58,851 nt of DNA from Methanobacterium sp. (GCA_015661405.1 JACWMK010000009.1:1-58851); one strand, 5' to 3'; counted from the stretch's first letter, positions 39,559 to 48,986 are shown. Numbers and translations are program-made. Notes: generated by a model not told the origin, from the letters alone.

Positions 39559-39875
39559 CAAACATAGATAGATCTGAATTAAAGTATTTTTATGGAATTT
39601 TTCAACTCAAATTGTCCAGTCCATTAATGGATGAAAATTAAAAAAAAACTGAAAAGATAAACTTACATTAATTCAGTATTTCCATTCTTGAGGACGTTAG
39701 CTATGAATATTAACCCTTCTAAAGTTTAGATCTTTTAATCAAATTATATTTTAAATAAGTTTTTTTTAGGAATAAAAATTATTAAATAAGTAATAAATAA
39801 AATTAATGAAAGCATTAAAATAAGAATAAATTATTAATTAATGAATTAATTCAAGACATAAAGGAGAATAAAAGC
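39559..39875. other. Leader region of the leuCDB genes
   Basis: No open frame and no copy of the marR operator were found. The last 100 bases are almost pure A/T, with TATA-like tracts near 39780-39830 that probably serve leuC. I see no leader peptide rich in leucine codons. Confidence 0.5.
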
Positions 39876-41135
39876 ATGGCAATGACTATGGCAGAGAAGA
39901 TACTAGCAAAAGCTTCAGCAAAAAAAAGTATTGAGGCTGGAGAAATAGTAATGGCTAATATTAATGTGGCAATGACACATGATTTAACCGGTCCTTTATC
40001 TGTAGAATCATTTAAGAAAATAGGAGTGAAAAAAGTTTGGGATCCTGAAAAGATCGTCGTAATTTTCGATCATCAAGTCCCAGCAGATTCAATTGAAGCT
40101 GCACAGAATCATATTATAATGCGTGAATTCGTTAAAAAACAAGGAATAAATAATTTTTATGACGTTAATGAAGGAGTGTGTCATCAAGTTCTCCCCGAAA
40201 AAGGACATATTCTCCCCGGAGAAGTGGTAGTTGGAACTGATTCTCACACTTGTACCCACGGAGCATTAGGTGCATTTGCCACGGGTATAGGATCTACTGA
40301 TATGGCGATGGTTTTTGCCACCGGTAAACTATGGTTCAAAGTCCCTGAAACTATAAAATTCCAAATTGAAGGATCATTAAACGATTATGTATCTGCTAAA
40401 GATGTTATACTAAATATAATCGGAAAAATAGGAGCTGATGGAGCTACATATAAAGCTTGTGAGTTTTCAGGAGAAACAACTAAAGAAATGTCTATATCTG
40501 AAAGAATGGTTCTCTGTAACATGGCTATAGAGATGGGGGGTAAAACAGGCTTAGTGGAACCTGACGATAAAACTATTAAATATTTAGAAGGATGTTCCAA
40601 TAAAAAATATGAAATCATGAAAACAGATGATGATGCAAAGTCCTTGCAAACCATGCAAATTGATGTGAGTAATCTAGAACCACAAATTGCATGCCCTAAT
40701 CATGTGGATAATGTTAAATCCATTTCTGAAGTTGAAGGAATAAATGTTGATCAGGTTTTCCTAGGATCATGCACGAACGGCAGGTTGGAGGATCTCAGAA
40801 CTGCAGCTCAAATTATTAAAGGCCAGCATATAGCTAAAAATGTACGAATGCTGGTTATACCAGCTTCACGAGAAATTTATACTAAGGCTATGGATGAAGG
40901 GCTCCTTAAAATATTTGTAGATAGTGGAGCATTAATCTGCAATCCCTGCTGCGGCCCATGCTTAGGTGGACATGTAGGCTTATTAGGGGCCGGAGAAGTC
41001 AGTTTATCTACTTCTAACCGTAATTTCAAAGGTAGACAGGGTAGTCCGGATGCAGAAGTATATTTAAGCTCCGCGGCGGTAGCCGCAGCATCTGCAATCA
41101 AAGGAAGCTTAATGGATCCTCGAGATAATAAGTAA
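39876..41135 (+). CDS. leuC: 3-isopropylmalate dehydratase large subunit
   Basis: A 419-residue aconitase-family large subunit for leucine synthesis. The iron-sulfur ligands are in GSCTNG and CNPCCGPCLGG. Other family segments are VFDHQVPADS-like IFDHQVPADS, EGVCHQVLPEKGH and GTDSHTCTHGALGAFATG. The protein begins AMTMAEKILAKASAKK, closer in my recollection to the archaeal LeuC group than to homoaconitase HacA. The small-subunit gene follows 66 bp later with an isopropylmalate-type specificity loop. The start is ATG behind GGAG. Methanogens carry paralogues for coenzyme B synthesis, so some overlap of function cannot be excluded. Confidence 0.9.
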   Translation: MAMTMAEKILAKASAKKSIEAGEIVMANINVAMTHDLTGPLSVESFKKIGVKKVWDPEKIVVIFDHQVPADSIEAAQNHIIMREFVKKQGINNFYDVNEGVCHQVLPEKGHILPGEVVVGTDSHTCTHGALGAFATGIGSTDMAMVFATGKLWFKVPETIKFQIEGSLNDYVSAKDVILNIIGKIGADGATYKACEFSGETTKEMSISERMVLCNMAIEMGGKTGLVEPDDKTIKYLEGCSNKKYEIMKTDDDAKSLQTMQIDVSNLEPQIACPNHVDNVKSISEVEGINVDQVFLGSCTNGRLEDLRTAAQIIKGQHIAKNVRMLVIPASREIYTKAMDEGLLKIFVDSGALICNPCCGPCLGGHVGLLGAGEVSLSTSNRNFKGRQGSPDAEVYLSSAAVAAASAIKGSLMDPRDNK

Positions 41136-41201
41136 GTTTTTTTTTAAATTTACAAAGATTAATAAATACTAAAGAATTTTAAATTAACGGATGTTTAAAG
41201 A

Positions 41202-41705
41202 ATGGAGAAAAAAATTAAAGGAAAAGTTTGGAAATTTGGAGATGATATAGACACCGATATAATAATTCCCGGCAGATACCTGGTTTTAACAGATGAAAAA
41301 GAGTTAGCAGAGCATGTTATGGAAGGTTTGGGCTCTGAATTCTCTCGTAATGTCCAAAAAGGAGACATTATTTTAGCTGGAAAAAACTTTGGCTGTGGAT
41401 CTTCCAGGGAACATGCACCTATTGCTATTAAAGGTGCTGGAATATCTGCAGTAGTTGCTGAATCTTTTGCTAGAATTTTTTATCGTAATGCTATAAATGT
41501 CGGCCTTACCCTTCTAGAATCAAAAAATATTTCAAAAAAAGTCTCTCAAGGAGATGAAATTAAAATCAATATTGAAAGAGGAGTCTTAACAGATCTAAAC
41601 ACTGGAGAAGAATTTGAAGTTAAAAACCTTCCAGAATTCATGCTAGATATTCTCAATAAAGGCGGTTTAATTCCATATCTCAATGAAAAACTTGAAAAAG
41701 ATTAA
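41202..41705 (+). CDS. leuD: 3-isopropylmalate dehydratase small subunit
   Basis: A 167-residue swivel-domain subunit that pairs with the preceding large subunit. DDIDTDIIIPGRYLVL near residues 14-29 carries the specificity loop. The YLV form is typical of isopropylmalate isomerases, whereas archaeal homoaconitases have an arginine here (YLRT). NFGCGSSREHAP is the conserved glycine/serine-rich active-site segment. This loop is the main reason for calling the pair LeuCD and not HacAB. leuB follows 83 bp later. Confidence 0.9.
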   Translation: MEKKIKGKVWKFGDDIDTDIIIPGRYLVLTDEKELAEHVMEGLGSEFSRNVQKGDIILAGKNFGCGSSREHAPIAIKGAGISAVVAESFARIFYRNAINVGLTLLESKNISKKVSQGDEIKINIERGVLTDLNTGEEFEVKNLPEFMLDILNKGGLIPYLNEKLEKD

Positions 41706-41788
41706 TTTAGTTATAAATAAATTCATCTAAATAAAATATTAGAAAATTAAATTGAGAAAGTTTTAAATAAAAAATGGAGTGTTTTTTA

Positions 41789-42781
41789 ATGTATAAAATA
41801 GCTGTTATACCTGGAGATGGGATTGGAAAGGAAGTTATGGAAGCTACTTTACATATCCTAGAAGTTTTAGATATTGATTTTAACTATAAATTTGCTGATG
41901 CTGGTGATGAGTACGCAGAGGAAACAGGAGTTGCCTTACCCCAGGAAACTATAGATATAGTAAAGGATTCTCAAGCATGCTTATTTGGTGCGGCAGGAGA
42001 ATCTGCTGCTGATGTAATCGTGAGATTAAGGCAAGAACTAGATCTTTACGTTAATCTCAGACCAGTTAAATCTTATCCTGGCACAAATTCTATCTTTAAT
42101 AATCTTGATTTTGTAATTGTTAGAGAGAACACGGAAGGACTCTACATTGGTTTGGAAGAATACACGGAGGATGGAGCCACTGCCTTGAGGGTTGTAACCA
42201 AAAATGCTTCCGAAAGAATTTGTAAATTTGCTTTTGAATACGCTAAAAAGACTAATAGAAAAAAAGTCACCGCAGTGCATAAGGCTAATGTTTTAAAAAA
42301 GACTGATGGTATTTTTAAAGAAATTTTTTATAAAGTTGCACAAGATTATCCTGATATGGAGTTGGATGATCGATATGTAGATGCTACTGCAATGTTCTTA
42401 ATCACTAAACCTCAGATGTTTGATGTTATAGTAACCACCAACCTTTTTGGTGATATACTCTCTGATGAAGGTGCAGGATTAGTGGGGGGATTAGGGTTAA
42501 TACCATCAGCTAATATTGGGGAAAAACAAGGCTTATTCGAACCAGTACATGGTTCTGCACCTAGGCATGCAGGTAAAGGAACTGCAAATCCTTCGGCGAT
42601 GGTTTTATCTGCAGTGATGATGCTTGATTATCTGGAAGAGCATGAAGAAGCACGTAAACTGGAAAATGCATTGATTAATGTTTTAAGTGAAGGAAAAGTG
42701 GTCACTAGAGATTTGAACGGTGAATCTTCCACTATGGATATGGCTCGTGAAATTCGTAGAAAATTGGAAGAAAAAATTTAA
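41789..42781 (+). CDS. leuB: 3-isopropylmalate dehydrogenase
   Basis: A 330-residue beta-decarboxylating dehydrogenase. The N-terminal motif is IAVIPGDGIGKEV. The substrate region is LFGAAGESAADVIVRLRQELDLYVNLRP, which in archaea resembles isopropylmalate dehydrogenases more than isohomocitrate dehydrogenases (those have GAITSP). Metal and cofactor motifs are TNLFGDILSDEGAGLVGGLG and EPVHGSAP. I place the start at the ATG after GGAGTG; an ATG five codons earlier overlaps that ribosome binding site. With leuC and leuD it completes the steps from 2-isopropylmalate towards leucine; leuA is not in the window. Confidence 0.88.
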   Translation: MYKIAVIPGDGIGKEVMEATLHILEVLDIDFNYKFADAGDEYAEETGVALPQETIDIVKDSQACLFGAAGESAADVIVRLRQELDLYVNLRPVKSYPGTNSIFNNLDFVIVRENTEGLYIGLEEYTEDGATALRVVTKNASERICKFAFEYAKKTNRKKVTAVHKANVLKKTDGIFKEIFYKVAQDYPDMELDDRYVDATAMFLITKPQMFDVIVTTNLFGDILSDEGAGLVGGLGLIPSANIGEKQGLFEPVHGSAPRHAGKGTANPSAMVLSAVMMLDYLEEHEEARKLENALINVLSEGKVVTRDLNGESSTMDMAREIRRKLEEKI

Positions 42782-42855
42782 TTGATTATTTAATTAATTT
42801 AATATAAAATCCCTTAATTAGAAAAAAGTTCATAAGTTTATTGAAGGTCTAACAA

Positions 42856-44055
42856 ATGAAAACAGCCGATGTAAGAGCAGATATTCCCTTTCTTAAAGAA
42901 GTAATATATTTGGACGCAGCCAGCACTACACCAACTCCAAAACCCGTAGTGGATGCTATGTGTAATTATTTCTATAAATTCAATTCAAACACGGGCAGGG
43001 GAGCTTATCGAACTGCAGTTAAAGCTACCTCAGAATTTGAAAAAACAAGAATAAAGTTGGCTAAATTTATAAATTGCAGTGAAAATGAATTGATATTCAC
43101 TAAAAACACTACTGAAGCTATAAACTTGGTTTCTAATGGATTTAATTTTAAAAAAGGGGATTCAATAATAGTTCCCAATATAGAACACCATTCTAATTTA
43201 ATCCCTTGGCTTAATCTTAAAAAAAAGGGCATTAATGTTAAAATAGTTGAGGCGGATCAGTATGGGGTTGTAGATCCTGAGGATTTAATAGAAGCTATTG
43301 ATGAAACTGTTAGACTCTTAACAATTACTCATGTATCCAATTCTATAGGGGCTATTCAACCTGTTGAAGAAATAGGTAAGATAGCAGAAGAAAATGAGCT
43401 GCTATATATGGTGGATGCTGCTCAATCTGCAGGGCATATGGAATTAGATGTAAAAAAAATTAATGCTCACTTTGTTGCTGGTCCGGGGCATAAAGGTTTA
43501 CTAGGCCCGGTGGGAACAGGGTTCCTTTACTGTAGTCAACAAGTTATAAATGATTTACAACCCCAAAATTTTGGAGGTGGAACAGTAGTACAAGTTACTG
43601 AGAATGATTTTAAATTATCGAAAGTTCCAGCTCGTTTTGAGGGTGGTACCCAGAATATTGCTGGAGTGATAGGTTTAGGTGCAGCTATAGATTATTTAAA
43701 CAAAATTGGATTGGATAAAATTGAAAAGCATGGGAAAAGGCTTACTAAGATGATGTTCAGTGAAATTGAGGATATAGAAAACATCATTGTTTATGGTCGT
43801 CCAGAAAATATTTATGATATAGTAGGGTTTAATATAAGTGGTGTTAATTCACATGATGTGGCAAAAATATTGGATGAACAGCGAAGTATATGTGTTAGAA
43901 GCGGCTTTCACTGTGCAATACCTGCTATAAAACAAATTGGAGCTTTTGAATTAGGGGGAACAGTAAGAGCATCCATTCATTATTATAATACTGATGAAGA
44001 GATTAAAATATTAGTAGAGACTTTAGAAGAGATTTCTAAATTCTTGGGAGATTAA
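42856..44055 (+). CDS. Cysteine desulfurase (class V aminotransferase)
   Basis: A 399-residue PLP enzyme of the SufS/CsdA-like group, releasing sulfur from cysteine. N-terminal LDAASTTPTPKPV fits the family. The cofactor histidine is in EHHSNLIPW, the aspartate in VDAAQSAGH, the PLP lysine in GPGHKGLLGPVGTGF, and the active cysteine in RSGFHCAIP near residue 353. The GHKGLLGP form places it closer to the archaeal/TIGR01977-like branch than to classic SufS. No SufBC or IscU scaffold gene is adjacent. A tiny membrane protein gene begins four bases after its stop with a ribosome binding site inside its end. Confidence 0.9.
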   Translation: MKTADVRADIPFLKEVIYLDAASTTPTPKPVVDAMCNYFYKFNSNTGRGAYRTAVKATSEFEKTRIKLAKFINCSENELIFTKNTTEAINLVSNGFNFKKGDSIIVPNIEHHSNLIPWLNLKKKGINVKIVEADQYGVVDPEDLIEAIDETVRLLTITHVSNSIGAIQPVEEIGKIAEENELLYMVDAAQSAGHMELDVKKINAHFVAGPGHKGLLGPVGTGFLYCSQQVINDLQPQNFGGGTVVQVTENDFKLSKVPARFEGGTQNIAGVIGLGAAIDYLNKIGLDKIEKHGKRLTKMMFSEIEDIENIIVYGRPENIYDIVGFNISGVNSHDVAKILDEQRSICVRSGFHCAIPAIKQIGAFELGGTVRASIHYYNTDEEIKILVETLEEISKFLGD

Positions 44056-44058
44056 AAG

Positions 44059-44142
44059 ATGAATAGAGCACAGATAATTGCCATATTTATAATTCTTATA
44101 ATGGTTTTTAGTTCAGTTGCTATAATTACCGCGTTCATATAA
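44059..44142 (+). CDS. 27-residue single-span membrane microprotein
   Basis: A 27-residue open frame whose ATG lies three bases after the cysteine desulfurase stop. The ribosome binding site TGGGAG is in the last codons of that gene, eight bases upstream. The product is basic at the N-terminus (MNRAQ) and then almost entirely hydrophobic (IIAIFIILIMVFSSVAIITA), a single membrane span. It ends in TAA. Tight coupling to the upstream gene and the good start context support translation. Its function is unknown; no similar short frame elsewhere in the window. Confidence 0.6.
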   Translation: MNRAQIIAIFIILIMVFSSVAIITAFI

Positions 44143-44235
44143 ATTATTTAAAACTAATAATATTGAATTTGAACGTGTCATTAAAAAAATTTTTTGCACT
44201 AATTTTTTTTTTAAGCTGAAAGGAGGAAAAATAAG

Positions 44236-44646
44236 ATGGTAAAAGTTAGAATAGGGGCGGTAGTCTCAGAGTTTAATTATGATATAACTCAGATGATGTT
44301 GGAACTTGCTCGTGAGCATGCTAAATTTCTAGGTTCTGAAATAACTGAAGTTATAGCTGTACCTGGCGTGTTTGACATGCCTTTAGCAATAAAAAAACTC
44401 CTGAAAAATGATCAAATTGATGCTGTGGTAACGTTAGGAGCAGTAATTGAAGGATCAACTTCTCATGATGAAATAGTAGTACAGCATGCATCCCGTAAAA
44501 TAGCGGATTTAGCATTAGAATATGATAAACCAGTATCCTTGGGTATTTCTGGACCAGGCATGACTCGTTTGGAAGCTCATCAAAGGGTTGATTATGCTAA
44601 AAGAGCGGTGGAAGCTGCGGTTAAGATGTATGAACGTTTGAATTAA
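44236..44646 (+). CDS. ribH: 6,7-dimethyl-8-ribityllumazine synthase
   Basis: A 136-residue lumazine synthase, the penultimate step of riboflavin synthesis, needed for FMN, FAD and coenzyme F420 precursors. Typical segments are VVSEFNYDITQMML, the VPGVFDMPLA loop near residue 46, LGAVIEGSTSHDEIV near residue 76 with the catalytic histidine, and GISGPGMT. The protein is slightly shorter than bacterial enzymes, as in other archaea. A strong AAAGGAGG precedes the ATG. It follows the microprotein gene on the same strand after 93 bases. Confidence 0.93.
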   Translation: MVKVRIGAVVSEFNYDITQMMLELAREHAKFLGSEITEVIAVPGVFDMPLAIKKLLKNDQIDAVVTLGAVIEGSTSHDEIVVQHASRKIADLALEYDKPVSLGISGPGMTRLEAHQRVDYAKRAVEAAVKMYERLN

Positions 44647-44926
44647 AATTTAATTTTTTTAATTTCTTTAATTATTTACAACTAATACATTTATAATAGA
44701 TCGTATGAAAAACGGTTCTGGTTTAAATAAATAAATAAAATTTTTTTTTATCATCATTTTTTTTGAGGTAATTAAAATGGATAAAAATATGATATTTTTT
44801 TTGTTCAGAATTCTCTGAAGGAGTAAATAAAATAAATTTATGATATTTCAGAGAAAAGGGTTTATTAGTTCAAATAATAACTAAATAAGAATTATAAATG
44901 TAAAATCAATATTAGGAGTTACTTTT

Positions 44927-45859
44927 ATGGAAATATTAAATCCTCATGATTTAAAAAATAAATTTAAAAGTCCTTGGATAGCCCCTTACAAAAAAATTGT
45001 AACAATGGTTGACGATGATCAAGTGGAACTGATTGAATACCACCCCTGTGTAGGAGGATCAGAATGGATGATTTATCAGTACGAGAGGAGCAGTAATCTT
45101 GTTTTAAGTGCAAGACGCGATGGAGATAAACATACATATCTACTTGAAGTAGGTAAAAGTGAGGTGAATCTTATACCCAGTTTCAGTGCTGCTGGAATTG
45201 AAGAAGTCTCGGTTGAGGGAGATGAAGTGCGTATAGTTCACTCAGGATTAGCGGGGGCTGGAGTGGGTGCAGCTATGTGCAGAGGCATGGCTGAAGGGGT
45301 TAAGAGAGTGGAACTTTATGACGTGGGTGGCGGATCCAAGGTAGGTAGAGCTGCTGTAATCACTCCCCGCATGCAAAAAGTCGTTATAGGGGTAGACGAC
45401 ACGGATACTAAGGATGAGGGAGCTACCTGGACTTTAGCTAATAATATAGGGATGGAACTCAATAAGATGGGTTTTGAGTACCTAGATCATGTTACAGTGC
45501 AACTTTATCCTCATAATCCTAATAAAACTCAGAATTGTGTAGCTATAGCATTAGTATTCGCGGTTAAACCTGGTGAAAAAGATGTGTTAATTGAAAAAAC
45601 ATGTCAATTACTTAAAAAATACACTTTATCTGATAAAACGTCAATTGCAATTCTTGAAGGTATTGGAATTCCCTTAAAACTCAGATTATATGCAGAGTCT
45701 GCTAAGAAATCTATGGTAACATTGGAGGAAGCACAGAGAACAGCAAATGATGTAGGAATTCAATTATTGGAGGTTACTGGTGCCCGGGGAGAAATTGGAG
45801 CATTAGCTGCTCTTGGACTTTATAATGATTTGAGGGAAGCAGTTAAAATTTATTACTGA
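44927..45859 (+). CDS. Methanogenesis marker protein 11
   Basis: A 310-residue protein that I recognise as methanogenesis marker 11, found in methanogens and of uncertain role. The first half has no known motif (VELIEYHPCVGGSEWMIYQY). The second half contains GVDDTDTKDEGATWTLANN near residue 158, a segment shared with TiaS-like ATP-dependent tRNA-Ile modification enzymes, which suggests a nucleotide-dependent reaction. Conserved GARGEIGALAALGLY lies near the C-terminus. The ribosome binding site AGGAG precedes the ATG. It overlaps the convergent glycosyltransferase gene by seven bases at the 3' end. Confidence 0.88.
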   Translation: MEILNPHDLKNKFKSPWIAPYKKIVTMVDDDQVELIEYHPCVGGSEWMIYQYERSSNLVLSARRDGDKHTYLLEVGKSEVNLIPSFSAAGIEEVSVEGDEVRIVHSGLAGAGVGAAMCRGMAEGVKRVELYDVGGGSKVGRAAVITPRMQKVVIGVDDTDTKDEGATWTLANNIGMELNKMGFEYLDHVTVQLYPHNPNKTQNCVAIALVFAVKPGEKDVLIEKTCQLLKKYTLSDKTSIAILEGIGIPLKLRLYAESAKKSMVTLEEAQRTANDVGIQLLEVTGARGEIGALAALGLYNDLREAVKIYY

Positions 45860-47580
45860 TTTTCATCATTGTAGGTTAAGTTAAGGAACCATCCATTATC
45901 AGAAGATGCAAAGGCTACATTAGACTGATTTTGTCCATCAATCTCTATAGTAATAATGTTTTGTCCATCGTACAAAGTATAATTACCTTGAGGATGTTGA
46001 TCATTATAATAAATGGATGTATATAATACACCATTAAGGTAGACATTATAAGTTCCATTATTAAATACCCCTACAGTACTAGATACTTCCTGATTATTCA
46101 AGAATACGTTAACTGTATTGGCATTGGCGGATCCTGGTTTTATTATGATACCTTCTTTAATAGTTAGATTACTATTATTTTGCATTGGAAGATATCTTTC
46201 AGCGTAAAGATTAGTGAACACGTTTCTTACACTACTATCCATTATAACATCACCAATATTTAATCCAAGTGAAATCATTACGTCGGAGGGTAAACGCATT
46301 ACATTATCCTCCCCTGGAAGAGTCTGGTTTAAAATGTATTCCTGGCCATTAATATAAATCGAATCACCATAATTAAACTCTAACGTATTCATAGCATCTT
46401 GTGGCATTCTTAAAATAGAAGTTTCGTTGTCTAGACCACTATCGACCGTGTAAGGACCTCTAACAGCAATGGTTTGATTGTTAACATTGTGGCTAGTGAA
46501 TATTATTATATTCCGAGAGTTAGGTTCAATGGATATTTTCCCATTTTCATAATGGACCGCACCAACGAGCGTGCTGATCATTGCTAATAATATAATACCG
46601 GATATTACAATGGGGGAATGCATATAGAAGAAAGATTTGAGGGTTTGTAATCTTGCACCAGGTTTTCTCATCATGTTAATAGACATTCTGAGTATTTTAA
46701 CTATATAAAAAAGGGCTATAACTGTTCCAAATATGGATATTCCCAACCCTACTTGTATTGGGATGGGTCTTATAAAGAATGTGCTAAATACTCCTAAAAA
46801 AACTAATGAAAGTCCTAGTATTTCCATTCTAATGGATTTTCCTAGTGAATCAATCATGGTAACCCGACCATATTCGGTGGCTCGGTCCACAATGGTTCTT
46901 ACTACTTCGGTGGCAACAATATTAAGGTCATTAAGTGAAGATAGCATGTGGTCGATTTTTCCAATATCCACTTCCTTAATCTTCATTCCCCTAGCGTCTG
47001 CATCTAAAACAATCCCTACATCTACTCCATAATCATCCTCTAACTTTATTCTATTGAGAAATGATCTTTTAGCAGCGAATTGTCCGCTGAGAGGTTGATC
47101 AAATTTTATTTCGGGGAAAAAGAATTTTAATAATGGTTTAGCAGTTAATTCGGTTACTCGACCGGCTTCTCTTTTGAATTTAGTTTTTGTAAGATCTGCT
47201 TCTCCATTAATTATTGGTTTTATTATGTTATCAACCTTTTTAGAGGTTAAATTTTGAATATCAGCATCTAAAAAAACTACAATATCTCCTTTAGAGTTAA
47301 TAAAACCTGTTTTGATAGCAGATCCTTTCCCTCGATTTTTAAGGTGTTGTATTACTTTAGCACCTGCTTTTTCAGCTACCTGGGCTGTGTTATCTTGGGA
47401 GCCATCGTCCACCACAATGATTTCATAGATATAATTTAAGGATTTTACAGCCTTTATTACATTACCCACTGTTTTATCTTCGTTAAAAGCAGGTATTATT
47501 ATTGACACGGTCATATTTTTAGAATTAATGGTTTTAATTGAAGAAATAATCGAAAATAATAATAATATGATCCGTATCAC
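45853..47580 (-). CDS. Membrane glycosyltransferase (family 2) with large surface domain
   Basis: A 575-residue protein in three parts. Residues about 22-230 form a GT2 domain: SIIIPAFNEDKTVG, VVDDGSQDNTA and FLDADIQ (the DxD-like metal site), as in dolichol-phosphate sugar synthases. Two or three transmembrane segments lie at about 245-345. The remaining 225 residues lie outside the membrane, with at least seven N-x-S/T sequons and two copies of a motif of the form R-M/L-P-x-D-x-M...GD-x-I. The GTG start lies behind GAGGTG; an ATG 22 codons later lacks a ribosome binding site. A role in cell-surface glycan synthesis is likely; the donor is unknown. Confidence 0.82.
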   Translation of the reverse strand: MIRIILLLFSIISSIKTINSKNMTVSIIIPAFNEDKTVGNVIKAVKSLNYIYEIIVVDDGSQDNTAQVAEKAGAKVIQHLKNRGKGSAIKTGFINSKGDIVVFLDADIQNLTSKKVDNIIKPIINGEADLTKTKFKREAGRVTELTAKPLLKFFFPEIKFDQPLSGQFAAKRSFLNRIKLEDDYGVDVGIVLDADARGMKIKEVDIGKIDHMLSSLNDLNIVATEVVRTIVDRATEYGRVTMIDSLGKSIRMEILGLSLVFLGVFSTFFIRPIPIQVGLGISIFGTVIALFYIVKILRMSINMMRKPGARLQTLKSFFYMHSPIVISGIILLAMISTLVGAVHYENGKISIEPNSRNIIIFTSHNVNNQTIAVRGPYTVDSGLDNETSILRMPQDAMNTLEFNYGDSIYINGQEYILNQTLPGEDNVMRLPSDVMISLGLNIGDVIMDSSVRNVFTNLYAERYLPMQNNSNLTIKEGIIIKPGSANANTVNVFLNNQEVSSTVGVFNNGTYNVYLNGVLYTSIYYNDQHPQGNYTLYDGQNIITIEIDGQNQSNVAFASSDNGWFLNLTYNDENQ

Positions 47581-47812
47581 TTATAGTACACCTCAAAAAA
47601 ACTCTTTGTTCAAACTGAATTCAGCTATCTTAATCATGATTGTATAAATCGTACTTTTAATTGTTTTCCCAATTCATTACCAAAAAACTTTATTAACTTT
47701 TTTAGTGAATAAGTTTAGTATAAAGATAATTTATTTTATTATAAAAATGTAGTTAACTATGAAATAAATTCATATTACAGATAATTTTTGAGGAAATTTT
47801 CTGGGTGGTGGG

Positions 47813-48862
47813 ATGGAACCGAAGGTTATGATTTTATTAGGAAGTGCATCTGATTTTACTATAGCAGAAAAGGCTATAAACGTCCTGGAAACTATGGAGA
47901 TTCCTTATGATTTGCGGGTTGCATCGGCTCATCGCACTCATCAAAAAGTTATGAGAATAGTTGAAGAATCAACTAAAAATGGAGTGGAAGTTTTCATGGG
48001 TATAGCTGGGCTTTCAGCCCATCTTCCTGGAATTATAGCTGCTAACACTCATAAACCAGTTGTAGCAGTACCGGTAGAAGTGAAGTTAGGGGGACTGGAT
48101 GCGATGTTTGCATCAGTGCAGATGCCATTGGGGGCTCCTGTGGCAACGGTAGGCATTGATCGTGGCGAAAACGGTGCCATACTTGCTTCACAGATAATAG
48201 GCATCAATAATAGGAAGGTTAGAGAAAATCTTTCAGCTATGAGAAGAGATTTTTTCTTTAAAGTGGATAAAGATGAAGAAAAACTTGAAGATAAACTTAA
48301 AGGTTCTTATTACACTAAAACATCATTTAAACATGTTAATACGGAAAATACGAATTATGAAATTCATAAACTGGATTCCAATGAAATTTCTAATTCTGAT
48401 CATTTAAATCCTTGTGACGTGGCAGTGATTGCTGGAAGCTATTCAGATATAAAAGTGGCAAAAAAAACCACAATATTCTTAGATAAGATGAATATATCCT
48501 ATGATTCTTTGATTGTATCTCCTATCAGAAATCCAGTAAAATTTGAAGATTTTATGGAAAAGATGAGGGACGTAAAATTATTTATAGCTATTTCTGGGCT
48601 TTCAGCTCACGTTACAGGGGCAGTAGTAGCATACACGGAAAAACCTGTAATAGGAGTGCCTTGTAACATTAAACTGGGTGGATTGGATGCTTTATTATCA
48701 ATGGTGGACATGCCGCCGGGAGTGCCGGTAGCCACCATGGGCATAGATTCCGGAGGAAATGCGGCTTTATTCGCAGCTGAACTATTGGGAATAGGTAGTG
48801 AACGATTAAAAGATAATTTTTTAAATTTTAAGGATAGTATATGTAAAACAGGGAAGTTTTGA
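47813..48862 (+). CDS. purE: Tandem-domain PurE (AIR carboxylase)
   Basis: A 349-residue protein with two PurE domains. The first (about 5-145) has GSASD at 10-14, SAHRT at 38-42, GLSAHLPG and GGLDAMFASVQMP, so it looks active in converting AIR to CAIR in purine synthesis. The second (about 200-340) keeps GSYSD, GLSAHVTG and GGLDALLSMVDMP, but the substrate-site histidine motif is changed from SAHRT to SPIRNP. Tandem PurE is known in methanogens. A basic linker with YYTKTSFKH separates the halves. The ATG follows GGTGG. purK is not in the window. Confidence 0.9.
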   Translation: MEPKVMILLGSASDFTIAEKAINVLETMEIPYDLRVASAHRTHQKVMRIVEESTKNGVEVFMGIAGLSAHLPGIIAANTHKPVVAVPVEVKLGGLDAMFASVQMPLGAPVATVGIDRGENGAILASQIIGINNRKVRENLSAMRRDFFFKVDKDEEKLEDKLKGSYYTKTSFKHVNTENTNYEIHKLDSNEISNSDHLNPCDVAVIAGSYSDIKVAKKTTIFLDKMNISYDSLIVSPIRNPVKFEDFMEKMRDVKLFIAISGLSAHVTGAVVAYTEKPVIGVPCNIKLGGLDALLSMVDMPPGVPVATMGIDSGGNAALFAAELLGIGSERLKDNFLNFKDSICKTGKF

Positions 48863-48986
48863 CTTAAAATATTATATTTTTCAATGAATTAAATGTAAAT
48901 TAAAATATAAAAATTATTTTTGCCAAAATATTCGTTTTATATATTTTCAAATATACTCAATAAATTTTGTAGAGGGTCTGAATTAA

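Noticed and set aside
39876..42781. Homoaconitase and isohomocitrate dehydrogenase (coenzyme B synthesis) instead of LeuCDB
   Set aside because: The small subunit has YLV in the specificity loop and the dehydrogenase has the GAAGESAADVI form, both favouring isopropylmalate. Some overlap remains possible.
44777..44818. Short frame (about 13 codons) between ribH and marker protein 11
   Set aside because: It is very short, made of A/T-run codons and without a tight link to a neighbour, unlike the 27-residue microprotein.
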